From: Rhizobium gallicum bv. gallicum R602sp
GTDB lineage: Bacteria; Pseudomonadota; Alphaproteobacteria; Rhizobiales; Rhizobiaceae
Assembly: GCF_000816845.1 (NCBI RefSeq)
Contig: NZ_CP006877.1
Coordinates: forward strand, 1 to 62,500
Direction: 5' to 3'
Length of the DNA stretch: 62,500 nucleotides
The notes below the pieces were generated by a model that was not told the origin of the DNA, ran no database searches, and was given only the letters and a program-made list of their open reading frames with translations. Made by a program: the position numbers and the translations under genes. Positions 48,831 through 58,114 of this stretch are shown here, in pieces (the first letter of the stretch is position 1; each line of letters starts with the position of its first letter).

Positions 48831-49358
48831 ATGACAACGATTATTACAATTCGAAAGGGCGGCAAGGTGGTGATTGCCGGTGACGGCCAGGTCAGCCTCG
48901 GTCAGACCGTCATGAAGGGCAATGCGCGCAAGGTGCGCCGTATTGGTAAGGGCGAGGTCATTGCCGGCTTTGCTGGTGCGACCGCGGACGCATTTACGCT
49001 GCTCGAGCGTCTTGAAAAGAAGCTCGAGCAGTATCCGGGCCAGTTAATGCGCGCAGCCGTTGAGCTCGCCAAGGACTGGCGCACGGATAAATATCTTCGC
49101 AATCTCGAGGCCATGATGCTGGTCGCCGACAAATCGATAACACTGGCAGTCACCGGCAACGGCGATGTTCTGGAGCCCGAGCATGGCGTCACGGCGATCG
49201 GATCTGGCGGCAACTACGCATTGGCGGCGGCGCGTGCCCTGATGGATACGGACAAGTCTGCCGAGGAGGTGGCGCGCCGCGCGCTGGATATCGCAGCCGA
49301 TATCTGCGTCTATACGAACCACAACATGGTGGTGGAAACACTGGATGCTGAAAACTAA
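48831..49358 (+). CDS. hslV: ATP-dependent protease subunit HslV (ClpQ)
   Basis: Proteolytic core of the HslVU protease. The 175-residue protein starts [20 protein letters not shown]; removal of Met exposes the catalytic Thr. [17 protein letters not shown] and [17 protein letters not shown] are conserved. The reading frame is open far upstream, but the ATG at 48831 alone gives the catalytic N-terminus. It overlaps the acetyltransferase gene by 14 nt, with hslU after that. Confidence 0.97.
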   Translation: MTTIITIRKGGKVVIAGDGQVSLGQTVMKGNARKVRRIGKGEVIAGFAGATADAFTLLERLEKKLEQYPGQLMRAAVELAKDWRTDKYLRNLEAMMLVADKSITLAVTGNGDVLEPEHGVTAIGSGGNYALAAARALMDTDKSAEEVARRALDIAADICVYTNHNMVVETLDAEN

Positions 49359-49869
49359 GCCTGCCTCCCGCTACCGTTTCCGCGACGTCTGCCATGAGGA
49401 TTTCCCTCTTCTGGCGCAATGGCTTTCGGAGCCGCATGTCGCGAGATGGTGGGGCGAAGCTTCAACGGAGCTTGGTTCGATCGAAGAGGCAATGACGAGC
49501 GAAGAAACACGGCCAATGATCGTGGAACTGGACGGAAAGCCTATAGGTTATCTGCAAAGTTACGATCCTCATCTCGAGGAGGGCCATCCTTATCAGGATC
49601 AGCCGAAGGGTACGCTCGGCATCGACATCTCGATCGGTATTCCGGAACTGACGGACAAGGGCCACGGTGCTGCGATCATCCGCCAGTTTACGTCCGAGCT
49701 TTTTGCAGACGGCGCCAAGCGCATCGTGATCGATCCGGATCCTGAAAACCTTCGGGCGATCAGGGCTTACGAGAAGGCGGGCTTTCGCTACGTCGATACA
49801 AGAACTTCCATTTACGGTCCGGCCCATTTCATGGCGCTGGACGCACCCGGAGAAACGGATTTACCATGA
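49345..49869 (+). CDS. GNAT family N-acetyltransferase
   Basis: A 174-residue GNAT with an AAC(6')-like look: [18 protein letters not shown] at the N-terminus, [20 protein letters not shown] in the acetyl-CoA loop region and [16 protein letters not shown] at the C-terminus. Substrate unknown; it may act on a small molecule or a protein N-terminus, and resistance to aminoglycosides cannot be inferred. It overlaps hslV by 14 nt and hslU by 4 nt, so it is produced together with the protease. Confidence 0.88.
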   Translation: MLKTKPASRYRFRDVCHEDFPLLAQWLSEPHVARWWGEASTELGSIEEAMTSEETRPMIVELDGKPIGYLQSYDPHLEEGHPYQDQPKGTLGIDISIGIPELTDKGHGAAIIRQFTSELFADGAKRIVIDPDPENLRAIRAYEKAGFRYVDTRTSIYGPAHFMALDAPGETDLP

Positions 49870-51173
49870 CCACCTTTTCCCCCCGCGAGATCGTTTCCGA
49901 ACTCGACCGCTACATTATCGGTCAGCATGAGGCCAAGCGCGCCGTGGCGATTGCGCTCCGCAATCGCTGGCGCCGTCAGCAGCTTGACCCGAGCCTGCGT
50001 GACGAAGTGATGCCCAAGAATATCCTGATGATCGGCCCGACCGGCGTCGGCAAAACGGAGATTTCCCGCCGTCTTGCCAAGCTTGCCGGTGCGCCCTTTA
50101 TCAAGGTCGAGGCAACCAAGTTCACTGAGGTCGGTTATGTCGGCCGCGATGTCGAACAAATCATCCGCGACCTCGTCGAAATCGGCATCGGGCTCGCGCG
50201 CGACAAGAAGCGCGCCGAGGTCGAATCAAAGGCTCATATGAGCGCCGAGGAACGCGTCCTTGATGCCCTTGTCGGTGCGACCGCCTCTCCTGCTACCCGT
50301 GACAGCTTCCGCAAGAAGCTGCGCAATGGTGAACTCGACGACAAGGAGATCGACATCGAGGTTGCCGATACCGGCGCGGGCATGGGCGGCTTTGAAATCC
50401 CCGGCATGCCCGGTGCCAATATCGGTGTTCTCAACATCTCGGAAATGTTCGGCAAGGCGCTGGGCGGACGCACCAAGAAGGTCCGCACGACGGTGAAAGC
50501 CTCCTATACCGATCTCATCCGGGACGAGTCCGACAAGCTGATCGACAATGATATCATCCAGCGCGAAGCCGTGCGCGCGGTCGAAAATGATGGCATCGTC
50601 TTCCTCGACGAGATCGACAAGATTGCGGCGCGGGACGGCGGCATGGGGGCCGGCGTGTCGCGCGAAGGCGTGCAGCGCGATCTTCTGCCACTCGTCGAAG
50701 GAACGACCGTCTCCACGAAGTATGGACCGGTGAAGACGGACCATGTCCTCTTCATCGCCTCGGGCGCCTTCCATGTGTCGAAGCCTTCCGATCTCCTGCC
50801 GGAATTGCAGGGCCGCCTGCCGATCCGTGTCGAACTTCGACCGCTGACCAAGGAAGACTTCCGACGCATCCTGACCGAAACCGAAGCGAGCCTGATCCGG
50901 CAGTATCGCGCTCTCATGGAAACGGAGAACCTGAACCTAGAATTCACCGACGATGCGATCGATGCCCTGGCTGATGTCGCAGTCCATCTGAACTCTTCGG
51001 TCGAAAACATCGGCGCTCGCCGGCTGCAGACAGTAATGGAACGTGTACTGGACGATATTTCCTTCAACGCGCCGGATCGCGGTGGTTCGGCGATAAAGAT
51101 TGACTCGGCCTATGTGCGTGAGCACGTCGGCGATCTGGCGCAGAACACGGATCTCTCGCGCTTCATCCTGTGA
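49866..51173 (+). CDS. hslU: ATP-dependent protease ATPase subunit HslU (ClpY)
   Basis: AAA+ unfoldase that feeds substrates into HslV. The 435-residue protein has the Walker [21 protein letters not shown], pore loop [19 protein letters not shown], the variable I domain, Walker [12 protein letters not shown] and the C-terminal [10 protein letters not shown] that activates HslV. It starts 4 nt inside the acetyltransferase gene. Confidence 0.97.
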   Translation: MTTFSPREIVSELDRYIIGQHEAKRAVAIALRNRWRRQQLDPSLRDEVMPKNILMIGPTGVGKTEISRRLAKLAGAPFIKVEATKFTEVGYVGRDVEQIIRDLVEIGIGLARDKKRAEVESKAHMSAEERVLDALVGATASPATRDSFRKKLRNGELDDKEIDIEVADTGAGMGGFEIPGMPGANIGVLNISEMFGKALGGRTKKVRTTVKASYTDLIRDESDKLIDNDIIQREAVRAVENDGIVFLDEIDKIAARDGGMGAGVSREGVQRDLLPLVEGTTVSTKYGPVKTDHVLFIASGAFHVSKPSDLLPELQGRLPIRVELRPLTKEDFRRILTETEASLIRQYRALMETENLNLEFTDDAIDALADVAVHLNSSVENIGARRLQTVMERVLDDISFNAPDRGGSAIKIDSAYVREHVGDLAQNTDLSRFIL

Positions 51174-51239
51174 TATTGGCGCACCGGCTGCAACCTTTGC
51201 AGGTTCCACAGCGGATTTCGACAGTCTGAACTCTCGACA

Positions 51240-51270
51240 GCGGGCCTTTTACTTCTTAGTGAAGGCCCGC
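51240..51270 (+). terminator. Rho-independent terminator of hslU
   Basis: 9-bp stem GCGGGCCTT (51240-51248) / AAGGCCCGC (51262-51270) with a 13-nt partly pairing loop, followed by TTGTTTGT; 66 nt after the hslU stop. Confidence 0.75.
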
Positions 51271-51362
51271 TTGTTTGTGAACGCGGCTTTATTCGGCCAA
51301 GATTCTGGTCCAGTCAGCGCGCTTCGCCATGAAGACGATATAACCAGACGGAATAGCTGATC

Positions 51363-52310
51363 GTGCGACGCCTCTTGACATGCCTCCTGATCGCCATTGC
51401 GGCGCTCACATCCGTGCCAGCCTATGCCGTTGAGGTCGTGCCGCCCGGCAATCGCAACATCGAGCAGCCCGCGGTCCCGGGCGCATCCGTCCGCCGCACC
51501 AAGGGCACCAAGTCGACCTTCGACCGTAAGTACGAGAAAGTTTTCGAACTGCTCTCCACCGATCGCGAACTGATGGGCAAGATCAGGAAGACGGCCGCCG
51601 CCTACAGCATCGATCCCATCCACATCATCGGCGCCATCGTCGGCGAGCACACTTATAACGTCGATGCTTATGACCGCCTTCAGTCCTACTACGTGAAGGC
51701 CGCATCCTATGCCGGCGAGAGCTTCCGCTTTGCCTTCGAGGGCGAGGGCGTCGACACTTTCGTCGATCGTCCACAGTTTGCAGAGTGCAACGGCAAGCGT
51801 GATTCCTATCTGCTCTGGAGCTGCCGTGAGGATGTTTGGGAACGCGACTTCCGTGGGAAGGCTGTCGACGGCAAGAGCTTCCCGAACAATCGCTTCAGCG
51901 CCGTGTTCTTCCAACCGTTTTATGCCGGTCAGACCTTTGGTCTCGGCCAGGTGAACCCGCTGACGGCATTAATGCTCTCGGATCTGGTCAGCCGTGTTTC
52001 CGGCTATCCGAGACTGAACGAAAAGGACGCCGGCGCCGTTTACCGCGCCATCATGGAGCCGGATATCTCGCTCGCCTTCGTTGCGGCCTCGATCCGCGAG
52101 TCGATCGAAGATTACAAGCAGATCGCCGGCATGGATATTTCGAAGAATCCTGGTCTGACTGCGACGCTTTACAATGTCGGCAATTCGCGCCAGCGCGCTT
52201 TGGCTCTCGCCGCGAAGAACCAGGCTGCAGGTGCGCTAGTCTGGCCAGAGGAGAATTATTACGGCTGGCTGATCAACGACAAGCTGGACGAGCTTGAGGG
52301 CCTGCTCTAA
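51363..52310 (+). CDS. DUF1402 family secreted protein, possible lytic transglycosylase fold
   Basis: A 315-residue protein with a cleavable signal peptide (LLTCLLIAIAALTSVPAYA, cleavage near residue 22). Family DUF1402, function not established. The mature part has GAIVGEHTYNVDAY and later FGLGQVNPLTALML. This pairing of a glutamate with a G-L-G-Q-x-x-P motif resembles soluble lytic transglycosylases, and I infer a peptidoglycan-cleaving role. It starts with GTG at 51363, preceded by no strong ribosome-binding site. Monocistronic between hslU and the P450. Confidence 0.78.
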   Translation: MRRLLTCLLIAIAALTSVPAYAVEVVPPGNRNIEQPAVPGASVRRTKGTKSTFDRKYEKVFELLSTDRELMGKIRKTAAAYSIDPIHIIGAIVGEHTYNVDAYDRLQSYYVKAASYAGESFRFAFEGEGVDTFVDRPQFAECNGKRDSYLLWSCREDVWERDFRGKAVDGKSFPNNRFSAVFFQPFYAGQTFGLGQVNPLTALMLSDLVSRVSGYPRLNEKDAGAVYRAIMEPDISLAFVAASIRESIEDYKQIAGMDISKNPGLTATLYNVGNSRQRALALAAKNQAAGALVWPEENYYGWLINDKLDELEGLL

Positions 52311-52357
52311 CCTTCGCCTTGGCGCGAGGTTATAATCCTCCGCGAAAGGCCATTTCC

Positions 52358-53770
52358 ATGGATATGCGACCGGAACCGTTTGTTCCACCCGCACCGCTGC
52401 CGCGCTCTGTGCCGCCGTCGCCGCTGGAGATCATCCGCACGATCCTTCGCAATCCGCTGGAGCTCTGGGGCGAGCCGTCCTACACGCTTCCCTGGATCAA
52501 GACGCGCTTCTTCCACGACAGCACGATCATCGTCAACGATCCGGGTCTCATCAAACATGTGCTGGTCGACAACGTCGCGAACTACCGCATGGCGGATATC
52601 CGCCAGCTCGTATTGCGCCCGATATTGCGCGACGGATTGCTAACGGCCGAAGGGGAGGTCTGGAAGCGATCGCGCAAGGCGGTTGCTCCCGTGTTCACGC
52701 CGCGCCACGCCAAGGGTTTCGCAGGGCAAATGCTGCGGCAATCCGAGGTCTATGCGCGAAAATACGAAGCGGTCGCAGGCGAGAGCCAAGTATTCGAAAT
52801 CGCCAGCGATATGACCGAGCTCACCTTTGCGATTCTCGCCGATACGCTGTTTTCCGGTGAGATCGTCACCTCATCAGACAGCTTTGCTGAGGATGTGAAC
52901 GCGCTTTTGCACCGTATGGGCCGCGTCGATCCCATGGATCTCCTGCGAGCGCCGTCCTGGGTGCCGCGGGTGACACGCATTGGTGGCCAGAAGGTTCTCG
53001 ACAAGTTCCGCACCATCGTGCGCGAGACGATGGACGCCAGGCTCCGTCGCATGGCTGCCGATCGCGGTTCGGCCCCGGAAGATTTTCTGACTCTGCTGCT
53101 CGACCGGGCAGCAACGGGCGGCCTCACCAATGAGGAAATCGAAGACAATATTCTGACCTTCATCGGCGCGGGTCACGAAACGACGGCGCGAGCGCTCGCA
53201 TGGACGCTCTATTGCGTGGCGAACAGTCCGCATATCCGCGACGCGATGGAGGAAGAGATCGGCCGCGTTCTCGCAAGCGGCGCCGAGCCCGTCGAATGGC
53301 TCGATCTGATGCCCTTCACCCGCGCCGCCTTCGAAGAGGCCCTAAGGCTCTATCCGCCGGCGCCGTCGATCGACCGTGCGGCGATCGCCGACGACAGCTG
53401 GACAGATTCCAAGGGCGAGAAGGTCGATATTCATGCCGGCATGACGGTGCTCGTCATGCCCTGGACGCTTCACCGGCATGAACTCTATTGGGAGAAGCCG
53501 CGTTCCTATATGCCCGAGCGGTTTTTCCCGGAAAACCGCGGCAAGATCGGCCGGTTCCAGTTCCTGCCGTTCGGTGCCGGTCCGCGCGTCTGCATCGGTG
53601 CCACCTTCGCCATGCAGGAGGCGGTCATCGTGCTGGCCGTATTGATGAGCCGTTTCCGCTTCGACGTGACCGAAAAGACCAACCCCTGGCCGGTGCAAAA
53701 GTTGACGACCCAACCTCAGAACGGTCTGCCGATGCGGGTCACGGAGCGTACTGTTTCCTTATCGGCATAA
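52358..53770 (+). CDS. Cytochrome P450
   Basis: A 470-residue soluble haem monooxygenase. I-helix FIGAGHETTARALAWTL with the oxygen-activating threonine, the K-helix AAFEEALRLYPPAPS (E-x-x-R), and the haem loop FLPFGAGPRVCIGATFAMQE with the cysteine ligand are all intact. There is no N-terminal anchor. The sequence type (PERFFPENR, LPFGAGPR) is closer to the fatty-acid/terpenoid P450 classes than to camphor-type, but substrate is unknown, and no ferredoxin or reductase gene is adjacent. ATG 52358 has AAGG 9 nt before it; a TTG at 52319 is rejected. Confidence 0.93.
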   Translation: MDMRPEPFVPPAPLPRSVPPSPLEIIRTILRNPLELWGEPSYTLPWIKTRFFHDSTIIVNDPGLIKHVLVDNVANYRMADIRQLVLRPILRDGLLTAEGEVWKRSRKAVAPVFTPRHAKGFAGQMLRQSEVYARKYEAVAGESQVFEIASDMTELTFAILADTLFSGEIVTSSDSFAEDVNALLHRMGRVDPMDLLRAPSWVPRVTRIGGQKVLDKFRTIVRETMDARLRRMAADRGSAPEDFLTLLLDRAATGGLTNEEIEDNILTFIGAGHETTARALAWTLYCVANSPHIRDAMEEEIGRVLASGAEPVEWLDLMPFTRAAFEEALRLYPPAPSIDRAAIADDSWTDSKGEKVDIHAGMTVLVMPWTLHRHELYWEKPRSYMPERFFPENRGKIGRFQFLPFGAGPRVCIGATFAMQEAVIVLAVLMSRFRFDVTEKTNPWPVQKLTTQPQNGLPMRVTERTVSLSA

Positions 53771-53861
53771 ATCTTTCGAACTATTGCAGAATTGACTATG
53801 AATGAAAGCGGCGCAAATTGACAGCATGTGAAAACGCCGCCTTCCGCGGGAGGAGAATTGC

Positions 53862-56042
53862 ATGAGCTGCATCGAAAAGAACGGTCTTTCCATCGAAACT
53901 GTCCTTCATGACTTCATCGTCAACGAAGTGCTTCCAAGCCTTCCGGTTGACGCGGATGCATTTTTCGCCGGCTTGTCCGCAATCGTTCATGACCTCGCGC
54001 CGAAGAACCGCGAACTGCTTCTGAAACGCGATCACCTGCAGGCGCGTATTGACGAATGGTATCGCCAGAACGGTGCGCCGGCGGACACGGAAAGCCATCA
54101 GGCCTTTCTGCGCGAAATCGGCTACCTGCTGCCGGAAGGCTCGGATTTCCAAGTTTCGACCGACAATGTCGATCCCGAGATCGCTTCGATTGCAGGGCCT
54201 CAGCTCGTCGTTCCCGTCATGAATGCGCGTTACGCGCTGAACGCCGCAAATGCGCGCTGGGGCTCACTTTATGATGCGCTTTACGGAACGGATGCCATTC
54301 CCGAAAACGACGGAGCGGAAAAAGGCAAGGGATACAATCGGAAGCGCGGCGAAAAGGTCATCGCCTGGGTTCGCGATTTTCTGGACAGCGCCGCGCCGCT
54401 CGAGGGCGCGAGCTGGAAGGAGGCGGCTGCCTTCAAGGCCGACGGCGGAATTCTCGCGGTCACCTCGACGGACGGCGAGAAACTGGCCCTCACGGATAGT
54501 CGGCATTTCGCCGGCTATCGAGGCGATGCGGACGCGCCGACACATCTGCTCTTGAAAAACAATGGTATTCATATCGAGATTATCATCGATGGCTCGACGC
54601 CGATCGGAAAGGGCGATCCGGCGCAGATCTCCGATGTCTGGCTCGAATCTGCGATCACGACGATCATGGACTGCGAGGATTCGATTGCCGCGGTCGATGC
54701 CGAGGACAAGGTTGTCGTCTATCGCAACTGGCTGGGTCTCATGAAGGGTGACCTGCAGGAGGAGGTGAGCAAGGGCGGCGCGACTTTTGTCCGCAAGCTC
54801 AATCCCGACATCACCTATCAGGCGCCGGACGGTTCCGCCTTTGATTTGCACCGCCGCTCGCTGATGCTCGTCCGCAATGTCGGCCACCTTATGAGCAATC
54901 CGGCCATACTCGACCGCGACGGCCGGGAAGTTCCTGAAGGCATCATGGATGCCGCCATTACGGCTCTGATCGCGCTTTACGACATCGGTCCCAACGGCCT
55001 CCACAAGAACTCGCGCACCGGCTCGATGTATGTCGTCAAGCCGAAGATGCATGGGCCCGAGGAAGTGGCCTTCGCCGTCGAGATTTTCTCCCGCGTCGAA
55101 GAACTGCTCGGCATGGCGAAGAACACGATGAAGATGGGGATCATGGATGAGGAGCGCCGCACGACGGTAAATCTCAAGGAATGCATTCGTGCTGCCCGCG
55201 AGCGCGTCGTCTTCATCAATACGGGCTTCCTGGACCGTACCGGAGACGAGATCCATACTTCGATGGAAGCAGGCCCGATGATCCGCAAGGGCGATATGAA
55301 GCAGGCGGCCTGGATTTCCGCCTACGAGAACTGGAACGTCGATATCGGCCTCGAATGCGGCCTGTCCGGTCACGCGCAGATCGGTAAGGGCATGTGGGCG
55401 ATGCCTGACCTGATGGCAGCCATGCTGGAGCAGAAGATCGCTCACCCGAAGGCCGGCGCCAACACCGCCTGGGTTCCCTCGCCAACCGCAGCAACACTGC
55501 ATGCGACGCATTATCACCGGATCAAGGTGGCCGATGTTCAGCGCGGACTGAAGGATCGTGCGCGCGCCAAGCTCTCCGATATCCTTTCCGTTCCTGTCGC
55601 CACCCGGCCGAATTGGACAGCGGAAGAAATCCAGCGAGAACTCGACAATAATGCGCAGGGCATCCTCGGCTACGTCGTCCGTTGGGTCGATCAAGGTGTC
55701 GGCTGCTCAAAGGTGCCCGACATCAACAATGTCGCCCTGATGGAAGACCGCGCAACGCTTCGCATTTCCGCTCAGCACATGGCCAACTGGCTGCACCACA
55801 AGGTCGTCAGCGAAGCGCAGATCATCGAAACGATGAAGCGCATGGCCGCAGTCGTCGATCAGCAGAATGCCGGTGATCCCGCTTATATGCCGATGGCGGA
55901 GAATTTCGAGCGCTCGGTCGCCTTCCAGGCAGCCGTCGATCTTGTCTTGAAGGGCAGGGAGCAGCCGAGCGGCTACACGGAACCGGTTCTCCATCGCCGC
56001 CGTCTTGAGGTCAAAGGCAAGCAGGCTGCACAAGGCTCATGA
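53862..56042 (+). CDS. glcB: Malate synthase G
   Basis: Condenses glyoxylate with acetyl-CoA to malate. The 726 residues match the large G isoform (about 723) rather than the 530-residue A form. Visible motifs are [20 protein letters not shown] around the catalytic acid, [36 protein letters not shown] and [24 protein letters not shown] precedes the ATG at 53862. There is no isocitrate lyase gene next to it. Confidence 0.97.
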   Translation: MSCIEKNGLSIETVLHDFIVNEVLPSLPVDADAFFAGLSAIVHDLAPKNRELLLKRDHLQARIDEWYRQNGAPADTESHQAFLREIGYLLPEGSDFQVSTDNVDPEIASIAGPQLVVPVMNARYALNAANARWGSLYDALYGTDAIPENDGAEKGKGYNRKRGEKVIAWVRDFLDSAAPLEGASWKEAAAFKADGGILAVTSTDGEKLALTDSRHFAGYRGDADAPTHLLLKNNGIHIEIIIDGSTPIGKGDPAQISDVWLESAITTIMDCEDSIAAVDAEDKVVVYRNWLGLMKGDLQEEVSKGGATFVRKLNPDITYQAPDGSAFDLHRRSLMLVRNVGHLMSNPAILDRDGREVPEGIMDAAITALIALYDIGPNGLHKNSRTGSMYVVKPKMHGPEEVAFAVEIFSRVEELLGMAKNTMKMGIMDEERRTTVNLKECIRAARERVVFINTGFLDRTGDEIHTSMEAGPMIRKGDMKQAAWISAYENWNVDIGLECGLSGHAQIGKGMWAMPDLMAAMLEQKIAHPKAGANTAWVPSPTAATLHATHYHRIKVADVQRGLKDRARAKLSDILSVPVATRPNWTAEEIQRELDNNAQGILGYVVRWVDQGVGCSKVPDINNVALMEDRATLRISAQHMANWLHHKVVSEAQIIETMKRMAAVVDQQNAGDPAYMPMAENFERSVAFQAAVDLVLKGREQPSGYTEPVLHRRRLEVKGKQAAQGS

Positions 56043-56048
56043 TCTAAC

Positions 56049-56083
56049 AAAAGGCCACCGGAAGAAATTTCCGGCGGCCTTTT
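56049..56083. terminator. Bidirectional terminator between glcB and the L,D-transpeptidase gene
   Basis: Inverted repeat AAAAGGCC (56049-56056) and CCGGAA (56058-56063) paired with TTCCGG (56069-56074) and GGCCTTTT (56076-56083), with a one-base mismatch. T runs flank both sides; it sits directly after the glcB stop and 24 nt before the convergent gene's end. Confidence 0.92.
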
Positions 56084-56106
56084 TTATACCGAATTCGCTT
56101 TTTAGC

Positions 56107-56787
56107 TTACTGGATAACGATGACCTTGGTCGCCTTGCCCGGACGGACACGGCTGTAGAGGTCGATAACGTCCTGGTTCATGAGGCGGATGCAGCCGGAC
56201 GAAGCCGCGGTGCCGATGGAGGCCCATTCGGGCGTGCCGTGAAGACGGAAAAGGGTATCCTGACCCTTTTCGTTGAAGAGATACATGGCGCGCGCGCCGA
56301 GCGGATTCGTGAGACCTGGGCCCATGCCGTCTTCGACGTATTTTGCAATGTCGGGCTTGCGGACAGCCATTTCCTTCGGCGGATGCCAGGTCGGCCATTC
56401 CTGCTTCCAGGCGACATAGGCCGTGCCGGCCCATGCGAAGCCCTGCTTGCCGACGCCGATGCCGTAGCGCATCGCCTTGCCTCCCGGAAGGACGTAGTAA
56501 AGGTGGCGTTCGCGGGTGTTGACGATGATCGTGCCCGGACGCTCGGTCGTCTCGTAGGAAACGATCTGTCGGCGGAACTCCGGCTTGACGCGCTGGATCG
56601 GGATGGCGGGTAGGGCGTATCCGGCATCAGTCCTCACGCCGTAAGCGTCATCGAAGATCTGAGCCGTCTGGACAGTCGGGCCGGCGGCCTTGTCTTCGAG
56701 GGAAGCGCGATCGGAATTGGTGGTGCAGCCGGCCAGAGCGAGGGTCGCGATCAGGCCGAACACAGGGAATGCATTGCGGATGCGCAT
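56107..56787 (-). CDS. L,D-transpeptidase lipoprotein (YkuD/ErfK family)
   Basis: A 226-residue lipoprotein: signal peptide with lipobox LALAGC (Cys21), then a YkuD domain from about residue 85. The active site is HGTP followed by ASSGCIRLMNQDVIDLY, containing the catalytic cysteine. Such enzymes link diaminopimelate residues (3-3 cross-links) or anchor proteins to peptidoglycan; Rhizobiales encode many. The gene converges on glcB and diverges from mmcB. Confidence 0.92.
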   Translation of the reverse strand: MRIRNAFPVFGLIATLALAGCTTNSDRASLEDKAAGPTVQTAQIFDDAYGVRTDAGYALPAIPIQRVKPEFRRQIVSYETTERPGTIIVNTRERHLYYVLPGGKAMRYGIGVGKQGFAWAGTAYVAWKQEWPTWHPPKEMAVRKPDIAKYVEDGMGPGLTNPLGARAMYLFNEKGQDTLFRLHGTPEWASIGTAASSGCIRLMNQDVIDLYSRVRPGKATKVIVIQ

Positions 56788-56947
56788 GAATATCTCTTAG
56801 GATTGGCAGTGAGGAAACGGTCTTGGAACCATCTTTGATTATGGTTTATTTTCGATTAACTTCGTCTTTGCAAGATGTTGCAGTGCGACGAGAGTTGCCC
56901 GCAGCGGCAAAGTAGAACCGCATGGTTTTTTTGCAACAGAGCGGGAT

Positions 56948-56962
56948 GTTCCCAAACGGTTA
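56948..56962. promoter_or_regulatory. LexA-like (SOS) box directly before mmcB
   Basis: GTTC at 56948-56951, seven bases, then GTTA at 56959-56962: one mismatch from the alphaproteobacterial LexA box GTTC-N7-GTTC. It ends 3 nt before the mmcB ATG. mmcB is a mitomycin-inducible SOS gene in Caulobacter (established knowledge); the match is partial and function is inferred. Confidence 0.42.
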
Positions 56963-56965
56963 TCC

Positions 56966-57460
56966 ATGACGATTTTGAGCGTTTACAATAACAATCCGTT
57001 AATAGATGGCCGGCAATCGGACAGAGCTATGCTTGTGCGCCGAGGGACTCAGATATTACTTCACGACATGCGTCATGCGGTTTTGCCTGAACTGCCGTTG
57101 GCGAGCGGCCGGCGCGCCGATCTGATCACCATGTCGGAAAAGGGCGAGATCTGGATTATCGAGATCAAAACCTCGATAGAGGATTTTCGCGTTGATCGCA
57201 AATGGCCCGAATACCGGCTGCATTGCGACCGGCTTTTCTTTGCGACGCACAAGGATGTGCCGCTTGATATCTTCCCGGCGGAATGCGGACTGTTCCTGTC
57301 GGACGGCTATGGCGCGCATATGATCCGCGAAGCGCCGGAGCACCGCCTGGCGCCGGCAACCCGCAAGTCGGTCATGCTGAATTTCTCCCGAGCCGCCGCG
57401 CAGAGACTTATGCTGGCCGAATGGGCGAATGGCAAGCAGCTTGCCATCGACGACATTTAA
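56966..57460 (+). CDS. mmcB: MmcB family DNA repair protein
   Basis: A 164-residue protein of the MmcB family (formerly DUF1052), a predicted PD-(D/E)XK nuclease. The core is SGRRADLITMSEKGEIWIIE followed by IKTSIEDFRVDRKWPEYR, giving the E-x-K and neighbouring acidic residues, then HCDRLFFAT. In Caulobacter it protects against mitomycin C. The ATG at 56966 is accepted from family length, although a LexA-like box abuts it and no ribosome-binding site is clear. It converges with actR, 6 nt apart. Confidence 0.87.
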   Translation: MTILSVYNNNPLIDGRQSDRAMLVRRGTQILLHDMRHAVLPELPLASGRRADLITMSEKGEIWIIEIKTSIEDFRVDRKWPEYRLHCDRLFFATHKDVPLDIFPAECGLFLSDGYGAHMIREAPEHRLAPATRKSVMLNFSRAAAQRLMLAEWANGKQLAIDDI

Positions 57461-57466
57461 CAGCGG

Positions 57467-58042
57467 CTATTTCGGAGCGCGTTTGGCGAGAATTCGCTGC
57501 AGCGTGCGGCGGTGCATGTTGAGCCGCCGCGCTGTTTCGGAGACGTTGCGCTCGCACATTTCGTAGACACGCTGGATATGTTCCCAACGAACCCGGTCGG
57601 CCGACATCGGGTTTTCTGGAAGTTCCGCCTTTTCGCCCGGCCGCTGAGTCAAGGCTGCGAACACGTCGTCCGCATCGGCAGGCTTCGCGAGGTAGTCGAC
57701 AGCTCCCAGCTTCACGGCCGTCACCGCCGTTGCGATATTGCCGTAGCCCGTCAGCACGATGATCCGCGTATCGTCCCGGCGCTGGCGGATCGCCTCGATG
57801 ACGTCGAGGCCGTTACCATCGCCGAGCCGTAGGTCGACCACCGCATATTTCGGCGGATGACTCTTCGACTTCGCAACACCTTCCGCAACCGATTCGGCCG
57901 TTTCGACCTGGAAGCCGCGTGTCTCCATGGCGCGAGCCAGGCGTCGCAGGAAGGGACCATCATCGTCAACGATCAAGAGGCTCGCATCGGCGCCGATGTC
58001 GTGTTCGCCGGCAGTAACGGTTTCGAGGCTTTGTTCGGTCAT
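57467..58042 (-). CDS. actR: Response regulator ActR (RegA/PrrA family)
   Basis: A 191-residue redox response regulator. The receiver has LLIVDDDGPFLRRLARAME, phospho-acceptor Asp70 in AVVDLRLGDGNG and the YLAKPADADDV lysine region, a short proline linker, and a Fis-type helix-turn-helix NVSETARRLNMHRRTLQRIL. In Sinorhizobium ActR/ActS control acid tolerance, CO2 fixation, nitrogen assimilation and respiration genes. A hairpin lies 13 nt before its start. It is downstream of actS on the same strand with a 72-nt gap. Confidence 0.95.
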   Translation of the reverse strand: MTEQSLETVTAGEHDIGADASLLIVDDDGPFLRRLARAMETRGFQVETAESVAEGVAKSKSHPPKYAVVDLRLGDGNGLDVIEAIRQRRDDTRIIVLTGYGNIATAVTAVKLGAVDYLAKPADADDVFAALTQRPGEKAELPENPMSADRVRWEHIQRVYEMCERNVSETARRLNMHRRTLQRILAKRAPK

Positions 58043-58055
58043 GGTCTTCGATCCT

Positions 58056-58072
58056 GGCGGTTTTCAACCGCC
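58056..58072 (-). promoter_or_regulatory. Hairpin in the actR leader between actS and actR
   Basis: Perfect 7-bp arms GGCGGTT / AACCGCC with a 3-nt loop, 13 nt before the actR ATG and just ahead of its AGGA ribosome-binding site. No T run follows in the actR direction. It could limit or set actR translation, or be a protein-binding dyad; function is inferred. Confidence 0.4.
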
Positions 58073-58114
58073 CTATATTTGCCAACTGCACATATCTTCA
58101 TTATGCCGATAAAG

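Noticed and set aside
54264..55694. 476-codon open frame antisense to malate synthase G
   Set aside because: The codon bias of glcB leaves the opposite frame open; the sense protein is full-length and conserved. The 367- and 374-codon frames opposite accD/folC (18134-20060) were rejected for the same reason.
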